Assembly: GCA_949987565.1 (NCBI GenBank)
Contig: OX465103.1
Location: forward strand, 5,804,761-5,868,760
Length of the DNA: 64,000 nt
Source of the DNA: Luidia sarsii
Lineage: Eukaryota; Echinodermata; Asteroidea; Paxillosida; Luidiidae
Direction of reading: 5' to 3'
Both the position numbers and the translations under genes were made by a program. Under the pieces are notes generated by a model. It saw only the letters and a list, made by a program, of their open reading frames with translations, did not search any database and was not told the origin of the DNA. Positions 37,633-50,944 of this stretch are shown here, piece by piece; the stretch's first letter is position 1, and each line of letters starts with the position of its first letter.

Positions 37633-39059
37633 CACAGGGCAGGAACTCCGGGTTAAAAAGGGCACGGCAATTTTTGCCTTGAAATTTCGGCAAATTAAGG
37701 GCATCACGGCAATTTCTGCAATTTTTGAAGGGCATCAAGGCAATCGCAAAAAAAATCCGGGGCATCAAGGCAATTTAACTACTTTTTATTAGTACCGATG
37801 CAAACACGACGTAAGCACCTTAAACAAACTTTGAAAATAGGCGCTGAAGGCACCGAATCCTTGTTTTAGGTCTCCTACTAATATATCATCGTTTCTGTGG
37901 GACCACAATGCCTAAAAAAAATATTTTCCAACATAAAAATGACGTCTAAAATAAGTTTCAGTCAGCCACCAACACGCATTCTCACGGAACATGAACTGTA
38001 CCATTCAGGTGTGGCCGGGGTGCTACTGCTATAGTAAGCGGGACGACAAAAATATCTGACAATAGATCCTCACAAAACAATCGAAATAAAAAGGATTCTA
38101 AATAGCCTACATGTTTGTAAAGATGGATTTTTAAGCAGCTAGGTCCAACCTAAACGAGCATATTATCGGAGCTTATTATTGTATAAAGTCGCACCCCTCT
38201 CATTCCTAATAGAATAGTCCATGCTGTCAACGTATCGTGATGTGGGTTCGGTGTTCCAAAACCTTCTCATCAGTTCTCGTCCAAAAAATTGAGAATGACT
38301 ACGTTCGTAGGCCTACCTGAAAAAAGGAATAAAGTTTGCGACATTTTTGTGCTGCATCGTGAGGTAGTAGCTCGTTTTGCTGTTTAGCTTTCTCCTTTCG
38401 GGGCATGGTTACGACTTTGAAAAGGCACCCGCGAACACGCAAACCTTTGACAGCTCTACGATTCTACTTTCGCACGCAACCCAACCACGTGCTGCATGCT
38501 GCGCAATCTAACTATTGTGCAACGCAAATCGCTCCCAACTACCGTTGGTACCCGTTGTTTGGTACAGCCAGCGATGTCCAAGATTCACTGGTACCCGCAG
38601 ACTAAAAGTTCGTTGATATGAAACTGTCCCGATCGAACGCACTGCACATGTACGTATGTACAGTACATGTACATGTACATGTACGTACATGTACATTGAT
38701 CGTGTACAGTATGTGTACGTGTACGTGTACATGTTCACCCATACACAGTCCGTACAGTTGTGCACAGAATGCGCAATGTTTAGCTGACAGTGCGCACGGT
38801 ACAGTGAAGCTTCCGTGTGTGCTGCACACACTGCACAGCAGTCGGAATATATTTCATGCGCGCTGTGCTAACGGCCGTGCGGCGGCCGGCAGTCCGATCT
38901 GCCCAACTATCCATCGGCCAAAAGGGCACGACGGCAATGTGCTAAAAGGGCACGGCAATTTGTTGCCGTGAAAATCCTCCAAATTTAAGGGCACCGCGGC
39001 AATTGGTGAGGGCACGACGGCAATTGCCGTCGTTGCCGTCGTGAATTTCCTGCCCTGTG
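37633..39059. mobile_element. TIR element flanked by TACATGTA, family B
   Basis: A 1,427-bp element with ends CACAGGGCAGGAA and TTCCTGCCCTGTG (perfect inverted repeat) and TACATGTA outside both ends (37625-37632, 39060-39067). Each sub-terminal zone holds about four copies of AAGGGCAtCaCGGCAAT. This motif resembles the reverse complement of the family A motif. The interior is mainly unique, with a small TACATG cluster at 38640-38740 and no transposase frame. Confidence 0.82.
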
Positions 39060-39299
39060 TACATGTACTATATAAATTATCAACTTCTGCACTGGACCAA
39101 AGTCTACCACGGTACTTGCATGTATGCATTGCATGCCCAACCATTTAATGTAAGACTACCGGGTAATCATCAAATAAAACAGCGCATACATGTAGAGTAT
39201 AAAGCTGCATTCCCAAAGGACTTTTTTATGTGGCCACACGGTTACTTTCCAAGATTTGAGCACAGTACAAATCACACAGAAGTCGGTCAGTGCATGGTC

Positions 39300-39690
39300 A
39301 ATGTCACGTACAACTGTACATGTACATGTACCGGTACATGTACGTGTACAATGTACACACGTACACAATGTACATGTACACTGTACATGTACACCGTACA
39401 TGTACTGTACTGTAGGCCTACACTGCACCATAATAAGACTAGAGGGGACAAATAGCTTGAGACACTGAAAGGAGTGCTCGAACATGTTTAGAACCTCGTA
39501 GACGCAGACGCATACGCAGTTCAGCATGTACATGTACATGTACATGTACATTGTACACTGTACATGTACATTGTACACTGTACATGTACATTGTACACTG
39601 TACATGTACATTGTACACTGTACATGTACATGTACATTGTACACTGTACATGTAGTACTTGTACGTGTACTGTACCATATAACGTACATG
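39300..39690. repeat. (TACATG)n array with 20-bp higher-order unit
   Basis: After a block at 39308-39415, the stretch 39545-39655 repeats TGTACATTGTACACTGTACA about five times, a 20-bp unit made from variants of the 6-bp repeat. Confidence 0.92.
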
Positions 39691-40799
39691 TGTACGTTTA
39701 TGTCACAGTGGGATTGAACACACAAACACAAAGTACATGTAATTTGCTGGGAGGGGGCGTGACAAAGCTAGACAAATCTGTCAAAGCTAGACAAATCTGG
39801 CAAGACTGACATGGGTGATGGGATACAAGTCCATACAACCACTGTTTGAAAATCAAAACCAATACCGGTAGTTGGGGACCAAAATCATCAAATCACCACT
39901 TGATATCAGAAGTGGCTCTGTGGCTAAAATATAGTACATGTATCTACATCGTCAGTAGATTGTAAACTACGGTACACATACATGTACTGTACATGTACAC
40001 ATGTACGTGCATCTCATCTGTACATGTGTAGACTGTAGATTATGGCTAGACTTTAGAGTCACCGCGGCAACAAGGGTCTCTTCTTTGGCCATTTGTGGTG
40101 ACAGCTGTACATTGTACTTTTGAACTGTTTTCCCCCTACATGTGCATGTACATGTAACTGGTCAGCAATGCCATGAGACTTAAATCATAACTGGCTTACC
40201 ATTGTTAACTGGGACCCCATTTTCATAAAAAGAAATTAACCGCTTTTATTTTTAATAGTGCAAAACATAATGCAAAAAAAGTTGATTGTGGTCAGCAATT
40301 GTGGTAAAATTATGCATACTGTACATGTAGTGTGTCCTTCCTGTTTTGTGTGATTTAAAAAAAAAACAGCGCAATTTATATGGAGTGTTCCCATGCGCAC
40401 GATAAATAAACATGGTGACATTATTCAGAGAAGTTGTACATGGATCCAGATTCAAATCCAAGTAATATTAATAATCATGTTTATTGTGAACACACACACA
40501 CACTAAGCTTAACACACACACCAAAAATGGAGTTTGAATCGTGATCCAAATAATCACTTTTGGGGGGCAGTGGGTTGGTCCTACAGTACCGTACACAAAT
40601 GTACACATGTACAGTACATGTACGTGTAGTACCAGTACTGTCTGTGTTTGTTGGTTAATTTTACCATAATAAAAAGACCAGCAAGGCTACAACAGTAGGA
40701 TGGCCTTCAACTGGTCCATGACAATTTCAACTTTCATTCAGCCACATGGACACTGCTAAATTTAGCACATGGACACTGCTAAATTTAGCACAAGTCTGG

Positions 40800-41210
40800 G
40801 TGGCATTACACAGCATACATGTACATGCACAATACATGTACATGTACATGTACATGTACAATACATACATGTACATGTACATGTACATGTACAGTATATA
40901 GTGACCCTGATGGTGTGCTTGAACTATTCAGATTCCATATGGGAACACAATGACCGGAATCACTGATGTTGGGTTTCACAGAATCAAGATGTAACACTGT
41001 AACACACTGTACTGTACATACATACAGTATGTACATGTACGCACATGTACATGTACATGTACATGTACATGTACATGTACATGTACACTGTACATGTACA
41101 TGTATTGTACATGTATGTAGCCTACATGTACATGTACATGTACATGGTGTACATTGTACGGTACATGTACATGTACTCTACATGTACACATGTACATACA
41201 TGTAATTAAT
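40800..41210. repeat. (TACATG)n arrays
   Basis: Blocks at 40815-40893 and 41015-41205, with an uninterrupted stretch of about eight units at 41047-41090. Confidence 0.95.
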
Positions 41211-41769
41211 TGGATTGAATCTTATTCAATTGGATTCAGATTGGATTGAATCTTATTCTTAACATTTTGGAAATAAATACTGTAACTGTAAGCTGTACTT
41301 AACATTTAATTCATTTTATAGTGCCAAAATCTGTCACAAGGACTAGAAATGTACATGTAATGTACAAAAATGTGCACCAGCTTATAAAGTAGTGTACTCC
41401 CTATAGTCTATACCAGAAATAATCTAAGGGCGGTAAACACTCACTCCCTTAGTAACAATTACCCATGTTAACATAAGGTAGCAGACAGGCTCCCCAGACT
41501 TCAGAAACAAGGCAAACAACTTGGTGGCTAAGTCCCTTGAACTCTGACCCTGGAAGAGGGGAGGAGACCAGGAGCATGTCTTCTCAGAAAGAAAAGGCCT
41601 GCATTTCTCAGCAGGAGTGAGTCAGACTGCTGTAGCCTCTGGGTGCTGCAGACAAGCGACCTCTGGGCTCATTGCTCACATGTGAATGGGTACAAAGCAT
41701 ACGGGCCATATTGTGTGCATACAGGCCTGTCAAATGCATTGTATGCATGCACGTTCCAAAGAACCTGCA

Positions 41770-42620
41770 ATTGTAAACATGTACATGTACACCTGTACAT
41801 CTGTACATGTGTATACATACATGTACATTGTAATGTACTGTACATGTACATGTACATATGTATACATAAATGTACATGTACATTACATGTACCGGTACAT
41901 ACACATGTACATGTACATGTACAGTATTGTATACCGGCATACGTGTACATGTATGTACATGTACATGTACACGTACACGTGTACTGTATACAGTACATTA
42001 CATGTATACAGTTTATGTACCAACATGTACATGTACATGTACATGTACATGTATACACAGTTTAATGTACCGGGTACAATGTACATGTGTACCGGTAGTT
42101 GTACATATGTACATGTACATGTACAGTGTACACACAACTGTACATGTGTACAGTATGTACAATTGTACATGTACATGTACAGGTACTGTACAAGGCCTAT
42201 AGGCCTGTACAGTATATGTACATGTGTACAGTAGTGCGCACATACATGTATATGTACATTTATACAGTGTACATGTACATGTACTGTACTGTACACGTAC
42301 ATGTACTGTACATGTACATTGTACATGTATCAACCCAATGTACCCTACAGTACTGGTATTTGTACATGTACACATGTACATGTACATGTATGTACATGTA
42401 GGTGTACTGTATGTAAAGTACATGTACATGTTCATGTACACAAATGTACAGTGTACATGTACAAATCTACATAATACAGATATCTACACATACATGTACA
42501 TGTACATGTACAGTAGGCCTACATGTTGTAAAGTACAGCGTACATGTGTACATTGTACAGGTATACATGTACATGTACATGTACAGTGTACATGTACTGT
42601 ACACTGTACAGTGCACGCTA
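41770..42620. repeat. (TACATG)n array, longest in the window
   Basis: An almost continuous 850-bp array mixing TACATG with TACCGGTA, TAGGCCTA and CAGTAC palindromic variants. Confidence 0.95.
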
Positions 42621-43852
42621 GCATTTGTCACAGATTACCGTTAGGCATTACACAACACACCAGCAACTTCAGTTTGTATCATCATTACAGCAGTGGTATG
42701 ACAGGCTTCAGAGGGCCATCTACATGTACAGACCAGTCTGTGTACATGTACATGCAGACAGCAGTGTGGAATGCCACTGACACAGGTCTTCAAATAGACA
42801 CAGAGGCAGGGTCAATAGTGGACACCTGTATTCCCCCTCTCCCTTCCAACCCCCACCCCCCCCCCCCCCCATTTTAACACAATAACAAGAGATACGCTAT
42901 AGCAACAACTAGGGGGCTGGATTACCATGGCAACGGGCAACAATTCAATTTGGACCGATCCTCCTGTCACAAAGTGCCGGTATTCCTCAGCCAATTACCG
43001 TCTGGGGATGAGGGAGGGGGAGAGGAGAGGAAAGAAGCTTTTCCAGGTGTGTTACTGACCTTTCTCCCAAGTCCTCAGGAAAAGAGAGAAAAGAAGGGGG
43101 AGATAAAAGCACAGACGGCAGGGTCAGAGTTACAGCTCTGTGATTGAATCAACTTTTCTGAGAAGAATGGTTCTGCTGGGATCGGCACGCCAGCTGACTC
43201 GGGTCAGGTCTAGTACTTACTCTCTCTCTTTTTTAGACTCACAAATTTTAGTCATTTGAAGGCTCTTATCATTTTAGGGGATTGGGTCTACTTCAATTTA
43301 AAAACTTGTGAATTCTAGATTTGACAAAAAAATAAAGAGGAAAGAATGCCCCCCCCCCCTCCAAAAAAAAAACCCTGAAAATTATGTATGTACATGAAAA
43401 CTGCTCAGAAATAATAAACATGGAACATGCACATGTACATGTACATGTACGTATGTACAGTGCATAACATGTACAGTGTACCTCACACTTCAATGCCAGT
43501 GTCGGCAGTGTGCAATCATGTACAGTGTGTACATGTACTGTACATGCACCTTCATGTACCGGTACATTGTACGTGTACATACATGTACGTACATGTATGT
43601 ATACATTGTACAACATGTTTACATGTACATGTATAATGCATATCTGCTTAGCGTTATGAGAAGAAATTTTACTTTTGATTCATGGACAAAAGCTCTATCA
43701 GTCTATGTTGAGAATAAATTCACAGTAGAGTTCGGGCTACCAGTAGGCTAGCAAATTAAATAAAGCAATTTACATCAAAGATTTGTGCAGCCATGACTGA
43801 GCCACACAAGTACTTACTGTGTATACATACATGTATGTATAGTGTATACATG

Positions 43853-45039
43853 CAGTGTTATAGCTACGCTGGTCGGCGGTGGACGGGGCCGACCACCACG
43901 GATAAAGTCCGTCCACTACTCCTGGTGAAAAACAATGCTTCCGACCGGCACTATGTTCACCCCATTATTACCCCAATCTATGTTTGGTTTCGGTAGTAAA
44001 ATAAATTGTACTTTTTTGTAGCGTAACCGTCTCGCTAATACTTGTTCTGGAAGTTCCGATCAGGCTTGAGTAGCGCAGCGTGATCGTAGTCGTAACGCGT
44101 ATGCTGCCATGTGGCCGCTGTGCACGTGCACTGTGCAGTATACAGTGTGTGCAAAGACGTGTTGTGTCATGTCACATGTGCCGCGCGTAGGCTGGTTTCG
44201 GCCCTACTGCTCCTGTGGTGTCGCTATGGCTTTACCTAGAGGCTGAAACCACACCTAGACTTGCCAACCTCGGTAACGTTGTGAATGGAAATCGGTCATA
44301 ACTAAAATACGCTACTTTCATCGTTTGTCTCCGAATGTTGTTTCCGCGTAGTTTAATATTATTCCCTTCGTTATTAATTTTGATAGTGGTACAAAATGTA
44401 TGAATAAAAATCAGAGAATACAGGCTTCAAGTTGAGGGTAAAATTGACAAATTTGGACGGCGGTCGAAAAACGCTAGTTCGACTCTTTTTTTCTCCGTCA
44501 TTTTGGCTCGATCTACCGCGGCCGCACGGAGCGATTTTAAAGATTTCAACTTCCGATATCTCAAGAAATGAATGAAAAATTGAAATCCTTCTCAAATTTT
44601 CCAGAATTTTGGAAAATACACTTTAGTTGACCGCGATACTTGAAACATCGCTAGTATAACTGTAACAAACATTAGTTTATTTGTTAGAAAACAACTGTAA
44701 GGGCTGGCGAAAGTCTACTAATCATTCCACATGTACCGAGTGCACACACAGTCAATTCAAACATGTACATTATTCTTCAAGTTTTGTTGTTCAGTTTACT
44801 TGTTAATAAATTATTTATACACTGTACATGACTAACAACAAAACTTGCAGTAAAGTTAATTTGATTAATTAATTAATCATTTTTATGTGATTAATTAATT
44901 TAATTTAACAGTACATGTAATACAAGTTTTGTTGCTATCATTTTGACCGCAGTCGCTAATCGTGAGGCTTCGTTCACGAGAGCGACTTCTTGTTGGTGAA
45001 ATTTGAACCACCACTAAAAATACCCTAGCTATAACACTG
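43853..45039 (-). mobile_element. hAT-type non-autonomous transposon, copy 2
   Basis: This 1,187-bp copy is in inverted orientation relative to copy 1, bounded by CAGTGTTATAGCTACG and CTAGCTATAACACTG, and flanked on both sides by TATACATG (43845-43852, 45040-45047). The length difference from copy 1 is one base and divergence is low by eye, so both insertions are fairly recent. Confidence 0.92.
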
Positions 45040-45742
45040 TATACATGTACATGTGTGTACATGTGTACATGTATGTGGATTACAGTAAGGCGATGCATCA
45101 TGCATCATGCCAGCAGACAGGACCAGGGGACTCGAGGGTCAAGGCTGGGGAAAAGAGGCTCCAACATTTCTCAGGCCAAGGAAAGAGGTCAGCTGGTGGT
45201 AATCCAATTGAATTGTAAGTACATTACTGTACATGTACATGTACATACTGTACGTTGTGTGTACATGTACATGTACATGTGCTACTGTACATGTACAGTG
45301 TATACACGTGTACATGTAGTGCATGGACAATACTGTGCCCTCAAGTACACATCCATGTACATGTACATGTAATGTACAGTACAATGCACATTGTACTGTA
45401 CACTTTTCACACTTCGGGGCGAATCCCCTGGGAAGTCCCAGGTATTTTTTTCCACACCCAACCCCCCTCCCCCCCCAACCATTCACAATAAATTTATGTA
45501 CATGTACTGTACAATATATAATGTACAATTGTTATACATGTACATGTATACTTATACTGTACATGTACACATAGGCTGGTAGCCACAGTGTGGTTGAGTT
45601 AATAGGGGTCTGGCACAAACAGCAGGCCCCTTCGCCCCATTGTACAAATGTACATGTGTACATTACATGTAACTGTTTATTATCTCTTGTAGAGGAGGGT
45701 TCAAAGTGGTCTGGACTCTGGAATGTTAAGGAGTCTCCGACT

Positions 45743-46208
45743 AGGGCCGTTCCCACTACGAATCGAATCGCGATTCAAAAAACGTGTTTTTTTGTCATGT
45801 CCACACAGGTCAAATAATCGCGTCGCAAATAAACGTGAGCCGATTGCGGTTAGCATGTGGTCACGCTGCGCAAGCGGGAATGGCAGGACTCGCTGAGGGA
45901 CGTAAACAAACCCTGTGCTGCACTTCCTGGCAGTAAGCTGCTGACAGGAAATGCCATGCTTGTGCAATGCATCATGGGCTTTCAAAAAAACCGGTGCAAT
46001 TTGAGCGGAGCGTTCCCGCACACACCGCGTCGCAAATAAACGCGATTATTTGAAAAAGTCTCACTCTTAGAGGAGACCGAATCGCGATTCAAATCCCACT
46101 AATAATTGCGTTTATTGTGTCCCCACACGCAAAAAAATGGTTGAGTTTGAATCGCGACTCAAATCTCTCCAAATAATCGTGTTTATTTGGTGTAGTGCGA
46201 ACGGCTCT
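45743..46208. mobile_element. MITE with AGGGCCGTTC inverted repeats
   Basis: The left end AGGGCCGTTCCCACTAC matches the inverse of the right end GTAGTGCGAACGGCTCT. Inside are several copies of AATCGCGATTC and AAATAAACGCGATTATT in both orientations, all palindromic around CGCG. There is no coding capacity. Confidence 0.7.
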
Positions 46209-46854
46209 TCTGTCTACACCATGTACGGCCGGAACTGTACACAGTACATGTACATGTACAATGTAGTACAATGAGTACATGAACATGTAATGTACATGTA
46301 CATGTACATGTATGTACCGTAGGTTGTGGGTTCGGTTGTTGTTGTTTTTTGCACTGGAGAAAAGAACAATTTTAAAACAAACCAATGAACATTCATCAAA
46401 TAAATGTTTGTATTATATGTATTTTACAAACTTTAACTAATGCTTAATTTTTTTCATTTCTACATGCAAATCCCATTTGTGACTACTGCAGCTACTGCAG
46501 GCTACCGACTAAATGGCTCAAGGGGTCGCAGTGATGTCGTTTCAGCTAGCCGGCAGTCAGCCACTGGCCATGCTGGCAACCACTGACCAAAAGAGAAAAG
46601 AAAAATTGAGCCAGGTCTGTAGCCGATCGAGTTTGGCACGCTACTGCCGTTAATGGGATACGGACATGCACAGCCTGCATTGGTGAATGGTAAACACCAT
46701 TATGCAAATGGCGACTTATGGGATGTGCCGCATCTATGTACATGTACATGTACATGTACACATGTACATAGCCATCCTTGTATGTAATGGGGCATTTGTA
46801 AGACTAAGAGCCAGATGAAAAACAAACCAGAATGGTGGACAGTGACAGTGCTGG

Positions 46855-46945
46855 GGAAAGGGAGGGAGGGAGGGGGGGGGGAGAGGAAAGGAGGGAGGGA
46901 GGGATGGAGGGGGGGGGAGGGGGGGGGAGGGGGGAGGGAGGGGTG
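46855..46945 (+). repeat. G-rich run, possible quadruplex
   Basis: GGGAGGGAGGGAGGGG-type sequence for 90 bp gives many overlapping four-run G motifs on the plus strand. A shorter one is at 1197-1235. Confidence 0.7.
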
Positions 46946-48971
46946 GACAGGGTGATCTAATTGCCCTGAATCCGTAATCAATCTGAAAGTGGACTAGTGG
47001 ACCACTAATAATGAATATGACCTGGCAGCTAACTAAATTACGTGCACAAACAGCCAGCCGGCCAAATTAAATGACGTACAGTGCACATGTATGGTTTACA
47101 ATCAATGTACATGTACATGTATGTACATGTACATACATGTAGTCCACTGGAAACGCGGCTTTAAAACACAACGGTTACTGTACCTGTACTACTGTACTGT
47201 ACCTGTACTACTGTACTGTACATGTACATGTTTTTGTACATGTAGGCCTACAGTATTCCCTACACAAGGCTTGCAGGATTGCTAACCTTGGCCACAGCCT
47301 CTGTCAGTCAATCTTCATTATTTTGTGCATGCACGGCAAGCATGCTGACAGCCTGACACGTTCTCACAATAATAATTTGATTTTTCTTTTTCCCACTTCC
47401 TCTGGACAACTTGCCACATCGACGAGCCCCCTTGTTCACTGAAAGGAATGGCAAAATAAAATACTATTTTGTGGTGTGGATATACATGTAAAGCAAAAAT
47501 GAAATGCTCAACACACAATTTTACTAGGAATGGTTCTTCCCTTTTTTCCCCCTTCTTTTCAGAGATGGGCATGGCCATAACGAATTTACGAGATACATGT
47601 AGGCTTATGTATTTTATTGTTTTTGTGACGACCGAAAAACCTTGTTGACATGTCAGAATATCAACAATAATGTCTACATAACCCATGTCGACAACAACCT
47701 TATTTACACTTACATGTATACATGTATGAATACCGGTACATGCTACAAAAAGATATACAAAGAGAAGTATTCAAAGAATCAAAGTGTAAAAATTGAGCTA
47801 TTTTTTTCTTGCTGATCGTGTCCCATGGGTATAAGAAATATGGAGTTTTAAAAAAGAATTTGTCATTTCTAAGAAAAAAAAGTCAATGTACATGTAAATG
47901 AAAATTTGGTGAAATCAATCACAGACAACTGTTTCTCATTAATTTAAAAGCAAACACAAAATGAAAAGTAAACATTTAACCTGATCTCAGCATGTGTTTT
48001 AAATAATAGTTAGGGGAGAAGAAATATCCAGATGCATTTTTTTTTTTTTTTATTATTATTATTTTTTATTTATTTATTTATTTATTAATTTTTTGTTACA
48101 GCCAATTTCAAAAAACCCGGAAATCCGCGGATCTTCGGAAAAGTTGCATGCTTGCAGGTCATTAAGCCTTAAGGGCCATGAGAGGGTGTTTCTTTTCCAA
48201 AGAGAAATTGGCGACCGTGCACAGATTCACTTTAAGTCAACTTGTCATATTCCTTGCCACTGACAAACATGAATGCATTTGAAAGTTAAAAGAGTAATGT
48301 CAAAGTTGTAAGATCCTTGGACCTTTTCCCAGCAAAAAAAACTTTTGTATAGCCTCGTCTCGTGGCTACTGGCTACCACAGCTGTAAATCCTGTGTATAC
48401 TCAGTGGAGGTAATCAAACACACACACACATGTACAATATGACACCACTCATAGGGAAACATTGAGGGAAATTATTGACTGTCACAGATCAGTAAACATT
48501 GCATACAGGACCCTTTATGTACGGGTCTATGTACAAAATGTATGCAATGACTACGTACTGCAACTGTGAACTTTAAGTCTGCACTCCCCCCCCCCCTCCC
48601 CAATTTTGTAGAAGGTCAACTGCTGTGAAGATTTAGGACACAGTGCAAAATGCAAAATTTGGTCCCATCATCTGGGAACAAATGGGTCTGCCCCTGACCC
48701 CAAAATTGGCAAACACAAATAGAAATTTGTAAAGGATTTCCTTTGATAAAACAGACTCAGGAGTCAGGACTTCCTGGACAACAGATTGAAGCCTTAAATG
48801 TTTATCAAAGGAAGTGTATATATTTTACCAGCAACGCCATTCTTCTGCAAGTGCTATCTTGCCAAATTTTTTCTGCTTTATGATTAGTCAAATTTAGGGA
48901 ATTAGGGATGGCAAAATAGCATTTACAGGAGAATGTGGGTGCCTGCAAAATATACACTTCATTTATTAGTA

Positions 48972-49150
48972 TGCAGTGGCTATTGTTACGGCTGTGGTCC
49001 GTGTGGTTCCCTCACTTGAAAGTATTCGTCAGCATTGCAGGTTGGTGGAACCAGACTATTCGTTGATAGTCTGGTTCCAAGAGCTAAACATCCTGACAGA
49101 TGTTAAGTCAGGGAACCACATGGACGACTGCCGTAAACAAAGCCACTGCG
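48972..49150. mobile_element. Foldback MITE, second copy
   Basis: Same palindromic element as 613-795, in inverted orientation: GCAGTGGC...GGTTCCCT arms, the central CTGGTTCCAAGAGCTAAACA block and the closing GCCACTGCG are shared. Flanks (TTATTAGTA and TTATGGCTT) do not form a clean 9-bp duplication, so this copy is older or its edges have decayed. Confidence 0.75.
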
Positions 49151-50170
49151 TTATGGCTTACTATGCATACTGACAATACAAGTTACAGTGTACATGTGTA
49201 CATGTAGTTTAGTAAACTTTAATTTTATTGAGTTTGTTGAGAATTAATATCAAAACATTTCAACCATTTGGCTTTGGGTTTGAAAAGTCAAGAAGTGTGT
49301 TTAGCAGGCAAGATACTGTACACCACCACTGTGGGACAGATGAAGGTGCTCATCACAAGAGTTAATGAACCCCCAAACAACAATAACAACATTCCCTGTC
49401 ACTTTGAACCTGAAAGTTTCTCAGTGTCAGAATGCTATTTTTAGAAATCGAAGATGGCAGCCTTATTTTGGCTGTCGCACGGACAAAAGACCTTCTCGAT
49501 CAACTGAGGGTATTTTTTCCCTTTTTTCCAAAACGTGAGTAAAGCCAATGACCAGTATTAGAATCCTTGATTCTCACTGAATCCATAAATGGGCACGTAG
49601 GACGGTGATACGGGTGTTTTCGGCGATAAATCTGGGGGTTTCGGTCGGGTAGTTTTTCGGTCGAAATGTTTTGCCGGTTTGTACACATCAGCAGGGTTGG
49701 GACTCTGTTTTACATGGACCCTACAGTCACCCGAATCTCAAAATTTAAAAATTCGATACAAAAAAGGGTGACTTGTCAGGTCCAAGTTACTCGGAGTCAG
49801 ACTAGCAAATGTCCTAAAAATTTAGTAAAACATTTTGACAGTACATCATGATGTAGTACTAGTAGCAAATTTAGTACCGCTAAAATGGTTGGTATACACC
49901 GAATAAAGCCGATTTCTGTCCACTTCAATGGAAGTTTTGAAGAAATGAAGTATTATTATTGTTGTAGTCCCTGTGTTCTGCACTACTCAACTACGGTAGA
50001 CTGCTGCAGTATAGACCACTGTACATGTACATGTACACTGAATACCGTTCAGTGTTTGGATCAGTCACAACAATAGTAATACTACCCAGACAATTTCGCT
50101 AAACCCGCCACACTCCATTGTTGTCACGCCACTGAAAACAATTCAACGGTGAGAAGTAATACTTACCACC

Positions 50171-50426
50171 TCATACCGGCATTTCAAAATCGTCTAGAAT
50201 TAAACCAAAATCCGGTATATCTTGGGAGACGGGAACACAAATATCGCACCAGTTACATATCCACGACTGCATCGTTTGTTGTGCCAAGTGTAGGTTGATA
50301 AATGTTCGCTGGTACTTTTCACTCGCAATTTTCGGTGGAAGTAGTGCGTCGTTGGTGGGCACCAGCCAAGGTACCTCCCCCTCCTCCCGGCCACGCCCCC
50401 GGCCCCCACCGGCTTCAACTTTAATC
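50171..50426 (-). CDS. Candidate exon of an unrecognised protein
   Basis: An open frame on the minus strand encodes VPWLVPTNDALLPPKIASEK, then YQRTFINLHLAQQTMQSWIC, NWCDICVPVSQDIPDFGLIL, DDFEMPV and a TGA stop. It has the look of real protein (balanced composition, W/C-rich NWCDICVP core) in a region without simple repeats. A plausible acceptor (CTGTGTCAG|GATTAA) precedes it, and donors GTATGA (50176) and a strong GTAAGT (50166) follow. The sequence upstream is CpG-rich and could instead be a promoter/first exon, with translation starting at the ATG of MQSWIC. I do not recognise the family and found no partner exon. Confidence 0.35.
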
Positions 50427-50944
50427 CTGACACAGAGAACTATGGTCACTACAAACAGCGCCCTCTTGCGCTAGATTACATTGTATTCTCTTCCGAATAA
50501 TGTTATGGGTGTGGCAACTTGCCGCCAAGTTTTAGAATATTCAGAAAATGATACGAGGTGTTGGTAACTTGCCCAAGTTTTAGAATAATTATTATTCAGA
50601 AAATGATATGAGGTGTTGAGAAAATACGAGGTGTTGAGAAAAGCATGGACACACAAATAAAACAGCACAAGCTTACATATCCCTTTCACTTTGACAAAGA
50701 TCTAGAAGTAATTAAATGTTTTATTTATAGTATGTTTTATAATAATGTGTTTGTTGGAAATCATTTCCCACTTATTTCAATGAAATAATAATTTTAATGT
50801 CTACAGCCGTATATATTTCCAATAGAGAATTTTAGAAATATTCCCTGACCAACAAGAAATTTGGAAGAAAACATTTTCATTTCGGTATTATGCAAGATCG
50901 CCTACAACAAGGCTGAAAAGCCACTCAAGGTTAAGGGCTAGAGA

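Larger units (their letters stand above)
43385..47240. repeat. Scattered (TACATG)n clusters
   Basis: Blocks at 43385-43640, 45040-45075, 45215-45400, 45495-45570, 46240-46320, 46735-46770 and 47095-47245. They become rare right of 47.3 kb. Confidence 0.9.
31479..50170. other. Intergenic region / CDK17 upstream region
   Basis: No conserved gene was recognised here. It holds two TIR elements flanked by TACATGTA (31817-33347, 37633-39059), a TIR element at 35568-36602, the second hAT copy (43853-45039), MITEs at 45743-46208 and 48972-49150, and the densest TACATG arrays of the window. Unique AT-rich sequence without visible features fills 33600-34900 (apart from a tRNA-like relic at 33785-33860), 39720-40770 and 47250-48960. 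CDK17 5'UTR exons and promoter must be somewhere to the right of 31480. Confidence 0.6.

Noticed and set aside
47308..47440. Possible minus-strand exon after a TTTCAG (NKGARRCGKLSRGSGKKK...)
   Set aside because: Lys/Ser-rich and unrecognised; no partner exon with a matching phase.
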